Positions 4,756 through 5,512 of a stretch of DNA of 5,512 bases are shown here, in pieces (position 1 is the first letter of the stretch; the number at the start of each line of letters is the position of its first letter). The notes below the pieces were generated by a model. That model saw nothing but the letters and a program-made list of their open reading frames with translations, searched no databases and was not told the origin of the DNA. Position numbers and translations under genes: made by a program. The stretch is from Candidatus Omnitrophota bacterium (GTDB lineage Bacteria > Omnitrophota > Gorgyraeia > JAFGHF01), in assembly GCA_018899075.1 (NCBI GenBank), contig JAHIIS010000057.1, forward strand, positions 1 to 5,512, in the 5' to 3' direction.

Positions 4756-5421
4756 ATGAGGTATTCTTTTGGAATTATATTGGTTGGGTTTGTCTTCGGG
4801 GTATCTGCTGTAAATGCCCAACAATCAAAAGCAATGGAAAGAGAGATTTCTTTACCCGCCCCCCGGCTTAAAGGAAATATTTCAGTTGAGCAGGCAATAA
4901 GCGAGAGAAGGTCAAAGCGCAAGTTTACTCCGCAGCAGCTGACTCCTGCGCAGATTAGCCAACTGCTCTGGTCAGCGCAAGGGGTTACCGAAAAACAAAG
5001 GGGATTTCGGGCCGCACCTTCAGCGGGCGCGCTTTATCCAATGGAGATTTATTTGCTCAACAAAGACGGATTGTTCCACTATTTACCGCGGGAGCATAAA
5101 TTAGAGCAACTTTTACAAAAGGACCTGCGCAGGGATTTGGCTGCCGCAAGCTTCGGGCAGGGCTTTATTGCTCAGGCCCCTGTAGCTATTGTTATCGCAG
5201 CAGTTTACGAAAGAATTACTTCCCGTTATGGCTCGCGGGGTGAGCGCTATACCGATATTGAAATAGGGCATATTGCCCAAAATGTCCATTTGCAGGCGGT
5301 TGCCTTAGGATTGGGTTCGGTGCCTGTGGGCGCGTTTAACGACCGGGCAGTAAAGGCACTTCTTCAACTGCCGGAGAAGGAAGAGCCTCTGTATATTATT
5401 CCAGTGGGCTATGCCAGGTGA
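4756..5421 (+). CDS. SagB/ThcOx family nitroreductase with signal peptide
   Basis: This 221-residue protein is a short SagB-type member of the FMN-dependent nitroreductase superfamily. Some relatives oxidise azolines to azoles in peptide natural products; many stand-alone ones have no known substrate. Visible features are RRSKRKF (51-57), the expected first flavin-phosphate contact, RAAPSAGALYPMEIY (85-99), and ERYTDIEIGHIAQNVHLQA (163-181) leading into LGLGSVPVGAF (184-194). The N terminus MRYSFGIILVGFVFG then SAVNA-QQ looks like a cleavable signal peptide (cut near 21/22), implying a periplasmic enzyme, which is odd for a flavoprotein of this family. The ATG is the only plausible start (an in-frame stop lies at 4750-4752). 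It has no Shine-Dalgarno site, and the promoter predicts an almost leaderless mRNA. No cyclodehydratase or precursor peptide gene is seen nearby. rpsO follows after 24 bp. Confidence 0.9.
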   Translation: MRYSFGIILVGFVFGVSAVNAQQSKAMEREISLPAPRLKGNISVEQAISERRSKRKFTPQQLTPAQISQLLWSAQGVTEKQRGFRAAPSAGALYPMEIYLLNKDGLFHYLPREHKLEQLLQKDLRRDLAAASFGQGFIAQAPVAIVIAAVYERITSRYGSRGERYTDIEIGHIAQNVHLQAVALGLGSVPVGAFNDRAVKALLQLPEKEEPLYIIPVGYAR

Positions 5422-5445
5422 GATTCGATTAAATTGGAGGTACAA

Positions 5446-5512
5446 ATGGGTTTGGTTAGAGAAAAAAAAGAGAAGATAATTCAAGGCCATAAGGCGCACG
5501 AAGGAGATACCG
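5446..5512 (+). CDS. rpsO: Ribosomal protein S15, N-terminal fragment
   Basis: The first 22 codons of a gene run off the window end. GGAGG (5436-5440) lies 5 bases before the ATG. The encoded start MGLVREKKEKIIQGHKAHEG then DT matches the opening of S15, where a basic first helix is followed by the H-x-x-D-T-G-S-P-E-V region. S15 binds 16S rRNA in the small-subunit platform. The gene lies 24 bp after the SagB-like gene with no terminator between, so read-through from the promoter at 4714 is likely unless a promoter lies inside that gene. No room remains for a long S15 autoregulatory leader between the genes. Only 22 residues are visible, so the call rests on a short match. Confidence 0.8.
   Translation, partial: MGLVREKKEKIIQGHKAHEGDT

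Noticed and set aside
4644..4922. 92-codon minus-strand frame covering the divergent promoters and the signal-peptide region
   Set aside because: It runs across both promoters and antisense to the SagB-like gene and has no recognisable sequence.
4756..5421. A thiazole/oxazole-modified peptide (TOMM) biosynthesis cluster
   Set aside because: Only the SagB-like oxidoreductase is present. No SagC/D-type cyclodehydratase, precursor peptide or transporter is visible, and the enzyme appears exported.
5305..5499. 64-codon minus-strand open frame
   Set aside because: It is antisense to the end of the SagB-like gene and to rpsO, with no supporting motif.

Overview
The window looks like chromosome from a Gram-negative-type bacterium. 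It carries tRNA genes, a class A RNase P RNA, housekeeping genes with ordinary Shine-Dalgarno sites and good sigma70-type promoters, and lipid-linked sugar transferase genes. The heptamer repeats, coding style and gene mix would fit an uncultured lineage such as Omnitrophota, but that placement is an impression and is not proven by anything here.

Region 1 (1-1973, plus strand) is an RNA-metabolism block. It starts with the 3' part of a CAT-anticodon tRNA and a short tandem duplication of that tRNA's 3' end. A well-formed promoter (92-120) precedes a complete second CAT-anticodon tRNA (158-230), followed by an inverted pair of 7-bp-period repeat arrays (236-328). Next come a coiled-coil/C4 zinc-ribbon protein (330-1043), an RNase HI-family protein (1048-1482) and rnpB (1591-1973). 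The rnpB fold could be traced by hand: P1, P2, P3, P9, P12, P17, P18 and the P6 pseudoknot. It appears to lack P13 and P14, and it contains a terminator-like P12 hairpin.

Region 2 (1965-4616, minus strand) is a tight three-gene operon, read GT2 glycosyltransferase, then a LpxB-N-terminal-domain small membrane protein, then an ArnT-like GT39 transferase. It has its own promoter at 4641-4669. The likely pathway is loading of a sugar onto a polyprenyl phosphate in the cytoplasm, possible assistance or translocation by the small membrane protein, and transfer to an acceptor on the outer face of the membrane. The last gene ends inside the 3' strand of the rnpB P1 helix, so the operon and rnpB converge and overlap.

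Region 3 (4714-5512, plus strand) starts from a strong divergent promoter that sits almost on top of the start codon of a SagB/ThcOx-type nitroreductase with a signal peptide. This gene is followed 24 bp later by the start of rpsO (ribosomal protein S15), which runs off the window.

No insertion sequence, CRISPR array or phage gene is visible. The points most worth a second look are the GT2/LpxB-N/GT39 trio, the heptamer repeat element, the unusual rnpB and its overlap with a coding gene, and the near-leaderless exported SagB-like enzyme. None of these amounts to proof of a new system.
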